Shown: positions 39,489 to 50,087, numbered from the stretch's first letter. The stretch is DNA of 64,000 bases from Gracilaria domingensis (GCA_022539475.1 VCMS01000216.1:62001-126000), one strand, 5' to 3'. A program made the numbers and translations. Notes: generated from the sequence alone by a model not told the origin.

Positions 39489-39837
39489 TGTTCGTGGGCG
39501 GGGCGGATGAGCGCGTGGCGGGCGTCGAGCTCGGCGCGTCGCGCACGGCGGTGCATCTGAACCGGCGAGGTGCAGGGCCCGCACTGCAGGCGCGAAGCCG
39601 CAGAGCGGCACGTGCCGGCGGGCGGCCACGTGGCCACGTGCGCAATCGCGAGACTTTGATCTGCAAGCACGCGATGCTGATAATGCTGATGTTGGCCCTT
39701 TCTACCACGTCGCGCGTTTCTACGAGCAAGCCGCCAGCTATTATAAGCGCTTTCTCCGCCGTTGCCGCCGTCGGCCATAGCGCTGTCCCTCGTGCCACGC
39801 CCTCTCGTCCCCACCGCGTTCCCGCCGCGCGAGCCGC
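39489..39837. promoter_or_regulatory. divergent promoter, Gly-rich protein / monodehydroascorbate reductase
   Basis: GC-rich spacer with three CACGTG boxes (39609-39614, 39627-39632, 39635-39640). The last runs into TGCGCAATCGCG (39639-39650), identical to the 12-mer at 31407-31418. A TATTATAAG sequence near 39738 could serve as a TATA element for the rightward gene. Confidence 0.55.
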
Positions 39838-41166
39838 ATGCTGAGCGCGCAAATCAGATCCATGGCTTCCGCTGCTTCCACCTTCAAGTACATCATTTTG
39901 GGCGCCGGCAATGCCGCAGGCTATGCCGCGCGCCAGTTCGTTGAAATGGGGCTCCAGCCCGGTGAGCTGTGCCTCATCGGCTCCGAGCCGTACTTCCCGT
40001 ACGAAAGGCCCGCGCTGTCGAAGGGCGTTCTCATGAACCCCAAGGCCAGGCTGCCGGGCTTCCACACTTGCGTCGGGTCGGGTGGCGATCGTCAGCCGCC
40101 GGAGTGGTACGAACAGCACGGCATTGCCGCCAAGCTTGGCAAGCCTGTTGTCAAGTTCGACGCTGCTTCGAAGAGCGTCGTTATCGAAGGCGATGAAACT
40201 GTGTCGGCCACTGATGCCATTATCTTGGCGACGGGCGCGCAGCCCATTCGACTGACCAAGACGGAGGGCCATCATCTCAAAGGTATCCACTATCTTCGTG
40301 AGAACGATGAAGGGGTCGCTCTCGCTGAAGCGCTGGACGCGAACAAGGGCAAGCAGATCATTGTTGTGGGCGGCGGATATATCGGCATGGAGGTTGCTGC
40401 CGCCGCCATGACTGTCGGTTGCCAGGTGAAGCTTGTGTTCCCTGAGGAGCACATCATGCCAAGGCTGTTCACACCTGAGATTGCCGTACATTACGAGAAG
40501 GTATACAAAGACAAGGGAGCGATCTTCCTCAACAATGGTCGTCTCTGCAAGGCGTTCTTGGGCGATGCTGACGGTCATGTACGCGGCGCCATGATATGCC
40601 AGAAGACAGCGGGTGACTTGGAGGAGGATGGAAGTTTGATTGTCGTCGGTGTCGGTGCACGCCCGGAAACGGAATTGTACAAGGGACAGTTGCTCATGGA
40701 TGAACGCGGTGGAGTCATCACGGACGCTACGCTCAAGACTTCGGCAGACGGAGTGTATGCAGTTGGTGATATAGCAAATTATCCGCTCAAGATGTATGGC
40801 AATCGTCCGCAGCGAACTGAACATGTGCAGAACGCGCGCGAGACGGCGATGCATGCGGTGAAGGCTATCATGACGAATAGCACCGAAGCGTATGACTACC
40901 TGCCCTACTTTTACTCGAGAGTGTTTGATCTGTCGTGGCAGTTCTTCGGAGATAATGTTGGCGAATGTGTTGTGGTTGGTGACTTTGACCCGCAGCTTTT
41001 GGCTGTGTGGGTCGAGAACGGGAAGCTGTTGGGTGTGTTTATGGAGCATCCTTCTGCTGAGGACACGGCCAACATGAAGGTGGTGGCAAGATCGCAACCT
41101 GCGGTGGATGCGGAGGCGCTTGGAAAATGCACAAGCGTGCAAGAGGCGTGGAAGATGATCCTTTGA
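39838..41166 (+). CDS. MDHAR: monodehydroascorbate reductase
   Basis: FAD enzyme that regenerates ascorbate from its radical with NAD(P)H, part of the ascorbate-glutathione cycle against peroxide. 442 residues; the Met at 39862 is an alternative start. The FAD-binding GxGxxx fingerprint is in YIILGAGNAAGYAAR (about residues 18-32), then YPYERPALSKG-type PYFPYERPALSKG, DAIILATGAQP, the NAD(P)-binding IIVVGGGYIGMEVAAAA and the second FAD motif DGVYAVGDIANYPL. WYEQHGIAAKLG and the C-terminal dimer domain match plant enzymes. No clear peroxisomal signal (ends KMIL), so probably cytosolic. Intact, intronless. Confidence 0.95.
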   Translation: MLSAQIRSMASAASTFKYIILGAGNAAGYAARQFVEMGLQPGELCLIGSEPYFPYERPALSKGVLMNPKARLPGFHTCVGSGGDRQPPEWYEQHGIAAKLGKPVVKFDAASKSVVIEGDETVSATDAIILATGAQPIRLTKTEGHHLKGIHYLRENDEGVALAEALDANKGKQIIVVGGGYIGMEVAAAAMTVGCQVKLVFPEEHIMPRLFTPEIAVHYEKVYKDKGAIFLNNGRLCKAFLGDADGHVRGAMICQKTAGDLEEDGSLIVVGVGARPETELYKGQLLMDERGGVITDATLKTSADGVYAVGDIANYPLKMYGNRPQRTEHVQNARETAMHAVKAIMTNSTEAYDYLPYFYSRVFDLSWQFFGDNVGECVVVGDFDPQLLAVWVENGKLLGVFMEHPSAEDTANMKVVARSQPAVDAEALGKCTSVQEAWKMIL

Positions 41167-41289
41167 ACTGTTAGAGTTTTCGGCAGCCCCTTAGCGAAGA
41201 TGTAGTACAAGACGTAGCAGAGTAGTTGGTGCGCACTACCCACTGCGTAGAAGTAAACTGCTGATGTTCCGTAGGCATGTGATGTAGCT

Positions 41290-42054
41290 TCATGTGGTCT
41301 GCTCGTCTTGATCATTCTTTGAAAGGGCGTAGAGAAAGAGAGCACTGCCAACTACAAGCGCACTAACGGAAGCTGCTGCTGTGATAAACAGCACCAAAGA
41401 ACGAAATACCTGACCTCCAAGCAAATCGTCGCCCGCGGGATTAGCTTGAAAGGTCTGGCGCGCCGCGGCAAAGGCGGAGTAGCACAGAGCTGAAAGCGGG
41501 ACACTGAGCGCGGCGGCCCATAAGGCTTGAGCCCTGGTGGGGGAGAACACCTGCCGCTTCAAAGCTTCCTCACTCAACTGGGTCGGTGGAGCATCCGTAA
41601 CCTCCACGGTACGCTCTTTAAGCCCCGTCAGGGCACGCTGTTCAAAGAAGCTTTTAGCTGTTTGCAAGTCCTGGTCGAGAATTATCCAGCCTTGCTGAGA
41701 CGGAACGTACTCGGAGAGGACTGGACGTATGTTTTCAACTCGCTCGTAGGTGGAAGGTTGCTTGGAATCGACGTAGAGTTCTTTGACGAAGAACTCGAGC
41801 AGAACAATGTCTACGGTATCGCCGGATGAGGAGACGCCAGTGATTCTCGCCAGGTCGACACGGGATTTGCCGGTTTCTACAGCGACGACTTGACCGACTT
41901 GTACGGGTTGCTTGGCGCACATGCGCGGAATGGAGGCGCGGCGGGGGGAGAGGATGCTTGTTCTCGGCGGGGGGCGGGATGTGGATGCCGCGGGCGGGAG
42001 CGGGGAACGGAAGGGTGCGAGGAGCGAGGAAATGAAGGAGGCGGATGGCGACAT
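41290..42054 (-). CDS. plastid membrane protein, two C-terminal helices, family unknown
   Basis: The Met at 42054 opens a Ser/Pro/Arg transit peptide (MSPSASFISSLLAPFRSPLP) and gives 254 residues. The stroma-side domain starts QVGQVVAVETGKSRVDLARI, an SH3-like beta pattern, and continues to YVPSQQGWIILDQDLQTAKS. Two membrane helices follow (LWAAALSVPLSALCYSAFAA and VLFITAAASVSALVVGSALF) before an acidic end. I do not recognise a named family. The open frame extends upstream through a hexanucleotide repeat that is most likely leader or promoter. Diverges from acyl-CoA oxidase. Confidence 0.7.
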   Translation of the reverse strand: MSPSASFISSLLAPFRSPLPPAASTSRPPPRTSILSPRRASIPRMCAKQPVQVGQVVAVETGKSRVDLARITGVSSSGDTVDIVLLEFFVKELYVDSKQPSTYERVENIRPVLSEYVPSQQGWIILDQDLQTAKSFFEQRALTGLKERTVEVTDAPPTQLSEEALKRQVFSPTRAQALWAAALSVPLSALCYSAFAAARQTFQANPAGDDLLGGQVFRSLVLFITAAASVSALVVGSALFLYALSKNDQDEQTT

Positions 42055-42059
42055 GATCG

Positions 42060-42157
42060 GGGGCGATGGCGATGGCGATGGCGATGGCGATGGCGAGGGG
42101 CGATGGCGAGGGCGAGGGCGAGGGCGAGGGCGAGGGCGAGGGCGAGGTCGGCGATGA
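42060..42157 (+). repeat. hexanucleotide tandem repeats
   Basis: About five GATGGC units, then about seven GAGGGC units in tandem, directly upstream of the start codon at 42054 of the minus-strand gene. Confidence 0.85.
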
Positions 42158-42496
42158 GTGAGGTGACGCACAAACGAAATGGAACGATCTCGCCAAGTCG
42201 AACGAAAAGTTTCGAATATCTGAGCGCAATCTGCAAGCGTAGCATCGCCACGGCGCACATGATTCCACTTTGAGCCAACGGCCAATTTGCACAAGCACAT
42301 TTGCACGCGCCCAATCGCCATCGCCCAAACCTTCTTCGCAGCGCAACCTCCACTCGAACCGTAGACCGCGCGCAACTGGCACACACGCCCGCAGGGCGAG
42401 TTTGCCGCCCCGTGCTTCAAAAGCATCTGCGAGCGCCTTCGCCAGCCTTCAGCGCACCGCGTTCGGCCGTTCCCGTCCTCGTTTTCCGCTTCAGCC
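42158..42496. promoter_or_regulatory. divergent intergenic region, plastid protein / acyl-CoA oxidase
   Basis: About 340 bases between the hexamer array and the acyl-CoA oxidase start. It contains CCAAT near 42278 and 42309. No gene. Confidence 0.4.
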
Positions 42497-44660
42497 ATGT
42501 CTGTTTCACCTTCTCCGCGCAAGATAGACGTTGTGCATGCCTCGCATCGTGATGTTTCTCTGCTGCATTCTCCCGTTCTTCCTTCCAGTCCTCCGTCTTC
42601 GCAAGCTCGTGCAAACATCTTCGATAAAGCCGCACAGGAATTTACCCTGAATGAAATTCCCAACGTTCCTAGTGCCCATTTGCAATGGATGTACGAAGCT
42701 CAACGCCCGCCACAGCATAACCCGCCGCTGTTTGACGTTCGCAAAATGAGGGCTTTGTTAGACCACCACAATTTACAGCTTCGTGATACTCTGTATCAAC
42801 TGTTGAAGCACCCAGACTTCCACGCCAGTCCTGACCTTTCCTTGTCTCAGCAACGAGCTCACGTCATGAAAATGTGGAAGAAAGTTGCGGCGCTTGGCTA
42901 CCTACAAAACTCTATCTCAGCGGGTACTGTCGAGGGACGACAGCGCTATGAGGCTGTTATAGAGAGCTGCGGCTTGCTTTCACACAGTCTTGACATAAAA
43001 ATGTCCGTTCATTACGGACTTTTTGGAGCCACGATAAAGCTTTTAGGCGATGATCAACAGTCGGCAAAGTGGCTGCCTCTCACTGAGAGTTGTCAAATGT
43101 TGGGCTGCTTTGCACTCACAGAATTAGGGCACGGTTCTAATGCACGAGGCGTTGAAACAGTAGCGACTTACCATGTGCCGTCTCGTTCGTTTACCGTCAA
43201 TACTCCTACCGATTCGGCTCAAAAGTACTGGATTGGTGGCGCGTATCAAACAGCCAGGTGGACTGTTTGCTTTGCACAGTTGTATGTGAAAGGCGTCTGT
43301 TATGGAGTTCATCCCTTCCTGGTACGTATACGGAATGAGGATGGCAGTAACGTGCATGGAGTTACTTTGGGAGACTGTGGACATAAGTGTGGTCTCAATG
43401 GTGTAGATAATGGACGAATTTGGTTCGACAATGTATCTGTACCCTTGGATCAAATGCTTCGCCGTTACTCTCAGGTGTCTGCGGATGGCACATACACCTC
43501 ACGCTTCAAGAGCGCTGATGAGCGCTTTGGAGCCTCTTTGGCATCTCTGTCGGGGGGACGAGTTAGGTAAGTTGATAACTGCTCTCCGTCGATCACGATG
43601 TTTTTGTTCTCTTGTTTTCCTTCTTCTGACTGTGACTTGAATGCGTAGTGTGGCGGCTGGGTGCCTCAACCAAGCGAAGATTGGTCTCTCGATTGCTATT
43701 CGCTACGCATTGTCTCGAAGGGCATTTGGTCCTCGCAACGGAGAAGAAGTACGACTCTTGGATTATCAAAGTCACCAATACCGACTCATTCCGGGTTTGG
43801 CCACTACATATGTAATGTTGGTCGTTCTGAATGAACTTAAGTACGTATGGCATCACCAACAGCTAGGAAAGAAGCTACATATTTGGAGCTCTGGATTCAA
43901 GGCTCTCATGACGTGGCATTCATTGGCAACGCTTCAAGAGGCGAGGGAAGCGTGTGGTGGACAGGGATACAAGTCAGAGAATCGCATCGGGCCTATTAAG
44001 AATGGACATGATGTAGCGGTTACTTATGAAGGAGACAATCACATTTTGCTGCAAGCAGTGACAAAGTCCGTTCTGCCTGAATTCGTGCGTGGGGTAAAGG
44101 ACGGAGCCATGTTCAAGGGACATTTCTCGTACCTGAACGACCGTCATAAGTTGCGAGACGCGGATCTGAGTGCTCTTGATGTCGGGAGCGTAGAATTTGC
44201 TAGGATTGTGTTTCGGAGAAGGGAAGCGGCCGTATTCGCAAGGTTAGCCAATCGATTGCAAGTGGTGCAGAAGAATGGAATGACAGCCCTGGAAGCATTT
44301 AATAGTTGCGGCGTGTTGGTGGAGGAAGCAGCTCGGGCGCACACTGAATTGCTGATTGTGGAACTGTTTGATAAGAGGATGAAAGAACTTGAAGCGCAGG
44401 GTGAGGAGGATTTGATGAAGGCGTTACGTAGATGCGGCTCGATTTACGCGCTGAAACGTATTGACGAAGATAGTGGATTCGTGCGCAACGGATCGCTGAG
44501 TGGCATAGATGGTTTCCGCGCGCACGAACGACTGTTGGAAATGTGCAAGGATATGCGACCGCATGTGATGGACTATGTGAATGGGTTTGGTATTCCAGCT
44601 CACTTGCTGGCGCCGATTGCGTTCGATTACGTTGCGCACAACAGCCGCGCCAGATTGTGA
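42497..44660 (+). CDS. ACX: peroxisomal acyl-CoA oxidase (plant ACX3/ACX2-like), two exons
   Basis: First step of peroxisomal beta-oxidation: acyl-CoA plus O2 gives enoyl-CoA plus H2O2. Exons 42497-43566 and 43649-44660 encode 693 residues. The 82-bp intron has donor GTAAGT and acceptor TAG, and splices GGRV to SVAAGCLNQAKIGLSIAIRY without loss. Motifs: VHYGLFGATIKLLG; CFALTELGHGSNARGVET, flavin/substrate contacts; NTPTDSAQKYWIGGA; DCGHKCGLNGVDNGRIWFDN; YALSRRAFGP; GGQGYKSENRIG; and the catalytic Glu region VTYEGDNHILLQ. The closest plant types are the ACX2/ACX3 class. The C-terminal ARL is a plausible PTS1. The H2O2 produced would be handled by the catalase at the left edge. Confidence 0.95.
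43567..43648 (+). other. intron in acyl-CoA oxidase
   Basis: 82-bp GT-AG intron (GTAAGT...GCGTAG). Removal restores the conserved GGRVSVAAGCL segment. Confidence 0.9.
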
Positions 44661-45383
44661 GGAGAGATTTGCCTGTACAGAGTTTGCCGTTGTAAATTAC
44701 GTTCGTGGTTTGTAGCGTTGCTATGTAGCTTGACTTCAATTCGCGTGATATCAGAAAACCAGATCAACCACGCGACTCAAATAAGTCAGCCGTGAATTCT
44801 TTCTTGGTGTGATGGGGAGGGTACGTGTTCCACAGAAATACTTCAAGGAAAAGACCCGAATTTAACACCGAGTGTTCTCCTACAGCATTCTCGAAAGTCC
44901 ACACTGACCGTCAAAGAAATGCAGAGAGCGGCATAGAGCTCTCTATGTCAACGGCTGCATCAGTCGGGCGGCAGTGTGAAGATCGAGTGCAAAGGAGTCA
45001 TATGCTATTGGATCGTGGAGCGTGGGAGTAGCATTCCAATCGCATTTAGGCCGAGGGAAGCGTGCAGGCGCGAGCACGCAAGCAGTCGATGACAAAGCCA
45101 CCGACGAAGCCACCGACGGCACGGATCAGGCCGATATTCGCTCCGAGCGAATCGCTCGACGGTACGGCGACGGCGAGAATGTAAGAGAAACATACCTTAC
45201 ACCTCGCGTCCGGGTGGACCTTACCGAAAAAAGCGATCGCGAGGGCGATCTCGGCGATCGACGACTGTTGATTGGAGCGAAAAATAAAACGCCGACGGCC
45301 GTCGCTTCATCTTCGCGGTCCGTACTCCGATGCGCAGACGTTGACCGCTCCATCGCCCGATCGCAACTCACGTCCTAGCCGCC
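44661..45383. other. intergenic
   Basis: 3' flank of acyl-CoA oxidase and the upstream region of the SAM carrier. The last 300 bases are CG-rich with many CGATCG/GCGATC motifs. A 118-codon forward frame at 45022-45378 is judged non-coding. Confidence 0.45.
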
Positions 45384-46400
45384 ATGCGTTGTCACCTCGC
45401 CACCGCCGTGACAATTAGTTCCCCGCAACCCCGCAATCATCTTCGCGTCGTCCTGAACGCCGTCACTCGTCCTCTTTCCGATGGATTGAATCTAGCCGAA
45501 CATCTTGTAGCAGGTGCCGTCGCTTCTGCCGCTGCAGTCGCATCAATGCATCCGATGGATACCGTCAAAACTGTTGTACAAGCTGCGTCCAAATCAAACC
45601 TGAAGGTGGGCACTTTTGGTGCTCTTTCGTCCACGCTGCGAACTGGTGGTTTGCCGGCGCTGTATAAAGGGCTGGGTATTAGTTTAGGAGGTCAGGTTCC
45701 TGCCGGGGCTATCAAGTTTGCTGCCTTTGAGACTCTCACTCAGTTCTTTGCCAACGTCAGCTCCAATGGCACCAATGGGCCCGTTGTTGACTTTTCATGT
45801 GGCGCCCTAGCGTTTATTGCGTGTTCTGTTGTGTTAGTGCCGGCTGAGTTGATGAAACAACGTTTGCAGGCTGGTTTATACCCTGGGTTACTTTCTGGTG
45901 TCAGCACAATTTTGAAGAAGGAGGGAGCTAGAGCGCTCTACACTGGCTATGGTGCCACCTTACTCAGAGATGTGCCCTACACAATGCTGGAATTTGGCCT
46001 TTATAGCCAGTTCAAAAAGATCTTTCGCGCCGTACTCAATCGCCCGCAGCTCACACCCCAAGAGGAGATCGCTCTTGGCGGCGTTGCAGGTGGCTGCACC
46101 GGTTTTCTTACCACACCCCTTGATCTTGCGAAGACTCGCCTTATGACCCAGGTGGCTTCCGGGTCCCAGAAGCAGTATCGAAATGTAGCGGATGTTTTGC
46201 TCAAGGTACTCAAAGCTGAAGGACCTAGCGGTCTGTTCAAAGGCTCCACAGCGCGTGTTGTTTGGCTGATTCCGTTTACTGCCGTTTTCTTTGGTGTCCA
46301 TGAAGCGTCTAAACGTGCCCTGCTAGATCGTAAGCGGCACTACCGCTGCCGCCAAAGCGAAAACTTCATGAGCATGTCGTACGTTGTCTACTACAGGTGA
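45384..46400 (+). CDS. SAMC: S-adenosylmethionine carrier, mitochondrial-carrier family (SAMC-like)
   Basis: A 338-residue solute carrier of the inner mitochondrial or plastid envelope membrane. It has three repeats of about 100 residues with signature motifs HPMDTVK (near residue 53), VPAELMKQR (near 155) and TPLDLAKTR (near 246), and six membrane helices. VPAELMKQRLQAGLYPG and TPLDLAKTRLMTQ are characteristic of the S-adenosylmethionine transporter branch. The N-terminus (MRCHLATAVTISSPQPRNHL) could be a transit peptide. A plastid or mitochondrial SAM/SAH exchanger would feed methylation of pigments and quinones. The last 25 residues (CRQSENFMSMSYVVYYR) are not conserved. Confidence 0.85.
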   Translation: MRCHLATAVTISSPQPRNHLRVVLNAVTRPLSDGLNLAEHLVAGAVASAAAVASMHPMDTVKTVVQAASKSNLKVGTFGALSSTLRTGGLPALYKGLGISLGGQVPAGAIKFAAFETLTQFFANVSSNGTNGPVVDFSCGALAFIACSVVLVPAELMKQRLQAGLYPGLLSGVSTILKKEGARALYTGYGATLLRDVPYTMLEFGLYSQFKKIFRAVLNRPQLTPQEEIALGGVAGGCTGFLTTPLDLAKTRLMTQVASGSQKQYRNVADVLLKVLKAEGPSGLFKGSTARVVWLIPFTAVFFGVHEASKRALLDRKRHYRCRQSENFMSMSYVVYYR

Positions 46401-47177
46401 TGTGTTACGGGAGAGATTGAGAAACAGATGTTATCCTCGGAGATGGATCTCGCTCGCTTGTGAGATGGCGGACGAGAGAAATTTGATGTACTGACGCGTT
46501 GTACATCTTGTGTGCCGAGGAGGAAGTGAGGCTCACTCTCAACGCTACTGCACTAACAAGGCCTTGAGCTAAGCCCTACATATTTCTTTCTTTGTCTAGC
46601 GAAACAAGCTGCCGGAGAATGCGTGATTGAATGCCTGCCACAAGTTGGTTGTGCGGAACGACGAACGAGCAAGCATGCGTGTCTCTTGTATTCGCGGAAA
46701 TGCGGTCTATTACTCTGCTTATCTGCTGTTTAACTAAAACTTTTTCTCACCACAAGTAAATACAGGAGTACTAAAGAATGAGTGGGATATCCTGAGTATC
46801 GTCGATACATATCTTTTGACTCCTTTCGCGATGAACCTGTTTTGCAAAGAGAGGGTCATGTTCACTATGCACATCTGAACTTCAGATTCTGAAGTCGACC
46901 AGGATCGGCTGCAAAGACAACTCGCCTCTAGACCCAAGACGCAGGCTGGGGTAAAGAAAACCACATCCAGTTTATAGCGCAAGCACTGATGTAAAAATCA
47001 ACTAACTTGACAATACAGTGGGAAGAGTAGATAGATGCTCGGTTTGCAACACACAACGCATCCGCTTTTAACAACATCTCAGATGCAACGAAAAAGAAAG
47101 AACATGATTCTCCCTGCTGCTCGAATGGCGTGCACACATCAACAATGTCCATACTTTTTGGTACACTCTCGTAGCCT
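46401..47177. other. convergent intergenic region
   Basis: 780 bases between the 3' ends of the SAM carrier and the Ser-rich gene; only short motif-free frames. Confidence 0.5.
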
Positions 47178-49532
47178 TTAATTGCAGACATTCTCATTAG
47201 CAAAAGATGATCTAATGAGGCAATGGGGACACCGGCGGAGGGGGTGGCATCCTGATGCTCTTAACCCGTGACCGCGCCGGCGCGAACGCGGCGGGGGAGG
47301 CGGCTTCGGGATCACACCCGCTTTAATCGACGGGAGTTGCACGCTCTTCACTTGTCTCGACTTCCTCCTTAGCGATATGCGACTGGATGACCCATCATCC
47401 TCTTCAAAGCTGTCAGCCAATACAACATCGTTCTCTGAGAAGGCAAGCATAGCGCTCTTTGGCACTCCACGAATTTGCGACGCCATTGCCGCTGCAACAG
47501 CCCTTGATTGACGCTTGGATGCCTCAAGGAGCTCTTCACGATCCTTAACCACTCGAGTTGACATCCTCTGAGAGGCCCGCGCGATGAAACTTTCATCGGA
47601 GCCGGCGCTAAAGTCGCTCATGTTCCTGTCGTTCGGGGTCGAACTGTCCTCAACTACTGCTGCGGAGGCGCTGGTCCTCATCTTTGTCGGGGTAGTTCGC
47701 GAGGCACCCGTCTGAATTGCTTCAGGGCGTTTGAAGTCTGGGTGTGAAGCAGAGTCCTTTCCTGCATAGGGTGCTGAGATTGATCGTACCATAGAGTTAT
47801 GAGTATATGAGTCTTCCTCAGGTCGCAAAGAAAGATCGTCACGGGAGTCGAAGGTACGCGGAAGTGATGAAGATGCGAACTTGATCGAATCGCGTGTCTT
47901 TCGCAAAGCAGGAGCGAGTCCAACTGGAACTTCTGGTCGCACTTCTTCCCTCGACAGAACAGCATCTCGCGGGACAGAATAACTTGGGGCGCGCTGAGTG
48001 GGCTCAATTATGGTTGGGGCCGCAGTGTGGAAGCTGACCGTTTTGCGTTTTCCCGACGAAGCACGACGCATGATACTCTGAGGCTGGTTGCTTATCTGAG
48101 CGCGCGATGGCAATGGCGGCGGGAATGATTCATCTGAGCGAATACGATCGCGGGCGGCTGCTTGCACTATCCTCGGAATCTCCCTGGTTGGAGCAGGGTC
48201 AGTGGACATGACAGATCGCCTGGACTTCGACAGAGGAAAGGAATCAATTGGCAGATCCGCTGGAGGCACACGTTCCTCAACTGATGGAGACTGATCCGAA
48301 TCTGAGTTGAGTAGGAGATACGGTTTGCTCTTGCGCTTCGAACGCACGCGGTTAGACACACTTGGAGAAGATGTGTGCAATGGAGATGGGGGCGCATAAG
48401 ACGGGAGTTCCGGTGCTCTCGACGGGTAGTTTGCCTTGTGCACGACCGTCTGCTTGCCAACTGGAGGAACGGATATTATACCAGAAGAGGAGTCACCCTC
48501 GACGTCCTCATAGCGGCGCTGTGAAGAAGAATCCTGCGGTCCCCATGAGTCCGTTGAGATGTTCGGGGAGCCTGAGGGCTTCTGCTGAAAAGCGGCGCTC
48601 ATTCGGGGAACGCGGATGGGCTCTAGAAGCTCCGCTGGCGTGTTGTCAAGGTGTGGCCGGACATGATCCGCAATAAAGGAAGTGTCATGCACGGATTCAA
48701 ACTCTGAACCAGGAGGGGATGGGATGGAAGAATTGGTGGTGGACGGCGGGAGGCGCGATATAGACTCGGACGCGGCAATATCTGAGACGGAGCCAGCTGG
48801 GTCCGAAATGCTTCGCGAATGCGCGGGCGTTCTCCGTTTGCTATGCTTGAAAGATTTGCTTGACTTGGAACGAATGCGGAACGAATTAGACTTGGACTCG
48901 GCGACCGAACTCTTTCGACTCTTCTTCGATTTTGACTTTGACTTGAGCTTGGATTTGGATTTTGGCGGACTTAGCGCAGTGCTCGAACTAGAAGGCTTGC
49001 GACGTGGTGAGCGGGGAGATTGCTTCGATCGATTGATATCAGCATTCTCGTCATGAAGTGCACTTTCATCGCTATCGACGTAGTTTTCGTCTACGGTGGT
49101 CGGGCTCTCGACCTTGAGCGAGACCGGACGAGCGGCATGTGCGGAAGCTCTCGGGGTGACGGGAGAAGTCGGATGCGGCACAGCGTTCTTGGTTGAATTG
49201 TAGGTGGGACCCCTGATGACGATGGCTGGCTCTTCCACTGGGGCGCGATGGTGGGGCGACATGGAGAGCGCTTGAGCTTCGCGTTGCTTCTCGACCAACA
49301 AGCGCGCGCTTTGGGTCCTGGCTGCGAAGCGATAGGGCTCGGCATGGGCATACTCCGGATGCAGCTCGGGGATGGAGGTTGGAACAAAGTTGTCATGAGA
49401 CTTTGGTGGCTGGATTTGGCGCTGCGACGCAGAAAGCGGCGAAGACTGTCGGGGAGGCGAGTCTACCGCATTGGAACGCGTGAAGCAGCCAAACAAGCGC
49501 ATTGTGAGGCAGGGGACGCCAGGCCAGCACAA
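47178..49532 (-). CDS. large disordered Ser/Pro/Lys-rich protein
   Basis: A 784-residue protein, mostly low complexity: Ser, Pro, Arg and Lys dominate, with runs such as KSKSKLKSKSKSKKSRKSSV (about residues 195-215). Short basic-acidic clusters follow, and there is a C-terminal poly-Pro/Arg segment (PKPPPPPRSRRRG). Many SP and RxxS sites suggest heavy phosphorylation. A later Met (49499) would start MRLFGCFTRSN, with a Cys that could be acylated for membrane attachment. No globular domain recognised. A long uninterrupted frame of ordinary composition supports a real gene. Possible cytoskeletal or nuclear scaffold, undetermined. Confidence 0.75.
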   Translation of the reverse strand: MCWPGVPCLTMRLFGCFTRSNAVDSPPRQSSPLSASQRQIQPPKSHDNFVPTSIPELHPEYAHAEPYRFAARTQSARLLVEKQREAQALSMSPHHRAPVEEPAIVIRGPTYNSTKNAVPHPTSPVTPRASAHAARPVSLKVESPTTVDENYVDSDESALHDENADINRSKQSPRSPRRKPSSSSTALSPPKSKSKLKSKSKSKKSRKSSVAESKSNSFRIRSKSSKSFKHSKRRTPAHSRSISDPAGSVSDIAASESISRLPPSTTNSSIPSPPGSEFESVHDTSFIADHVRPHLDNTPAELLEPIRVPRMSAAFQQKPSGSPNISTDSWGPQDSSSQRRYEDVEGDSSSGIISVPPVGKQTVVHKANYPSRAPELPSYAPPSPLHTSSPSVSNRVRSKRKSKPYLLLNSDSDQSPSVEERVPPADLPIDSFPLSKSRRSVMSTDPAPTREIPRIVQAAARDRIRSDESFPPPLPSRAQISNQPQSIMRRASSGKRKTVSFHTAAPTIIEPTQRAPSYSVPRDAVLSREEVRPEVPVGLAPALRKTRDSIKFASSSLPRTFDSRDDLSLRPEEDSYTHNSMVRSISAPYAGKDSASHPDFKRPEAIQTGASRTTPTKMRTSASAAVVEDSSTPNDRNMSDFSAGSDESFIARASQRMSTRVVKDREELLEASKRQSRAVAAAMASQIRGVPKSAMLAFSENDVVLADSFEEDDGSSSRISLRRKSRQVKSVQLPSIKAGVIPKPPPPPRSRRRGHGLRASGCHPLRRCPHCLIRSSFANENVCN

Positions 49533-50087
49533 AGACGCGGCTCAAAACAAGGAGCGGGGAACGCCAAGCAGGAAGGAGGAGCGGTGAAACAACGAAGGGA
49601 CCAAGCAGCAGCACCACTGCGAACGGGTCATAGCGGCGGGCGGCAGCGACGCGGCGCGCCATCTGCGGCGAGCCGCCATTTAAACAAAGCGACCAGCCGG
49701 CTACAGATCGTAACGGGCGCCCCGACCAAAGCGGCGTCTATGGTGGCGCACAAACGCCGGCCGTTACGTCCGGCATGAGGGCGGGCACGGGCGCGGAAAA
49801 GTGTGCCGACTGGCGACGCGCTGGGGGGGGGGGGGGGGGGGGCGATGACGTGCCGTTCTGATTCGGCGCGGTGCGTGAAACGGGCGTGGCGCCGATAAGC
49901 GGCGAGCCTTGGGTGGCGCTGCGTCGCGCCAAACGGCTCAATTTTGGCGGCGCACTGCCGCGCTGGCGCGAGCGCGCGCGCCGGCGCGTGTGGCACGTGG
50001 CGCACGAGCGCGCGCGGCGCTCCGACGTTGTGACGCGCGCCGCGCCGCAATGCCATCTAGACGTGGCAGACAAAAAGAGAGTTCGCT
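49533..50087. other. GC-rich upstream region with poly-G run
   Basis: Upstream region of the Ser-rich gene and 3' flank of RBD1. Contains an uninterrupted run of about 20 G at 49823-49842 and a CACGTG box at 49994-49999. No gene. Confidence 0.5.

Noticed and set aside
39211-41142. 643-codon frame antisense to MDHAR
   Set aside because: Mirrors the MDHAR coding sequence and its promoter; composition reflects codon bias of the real gene.
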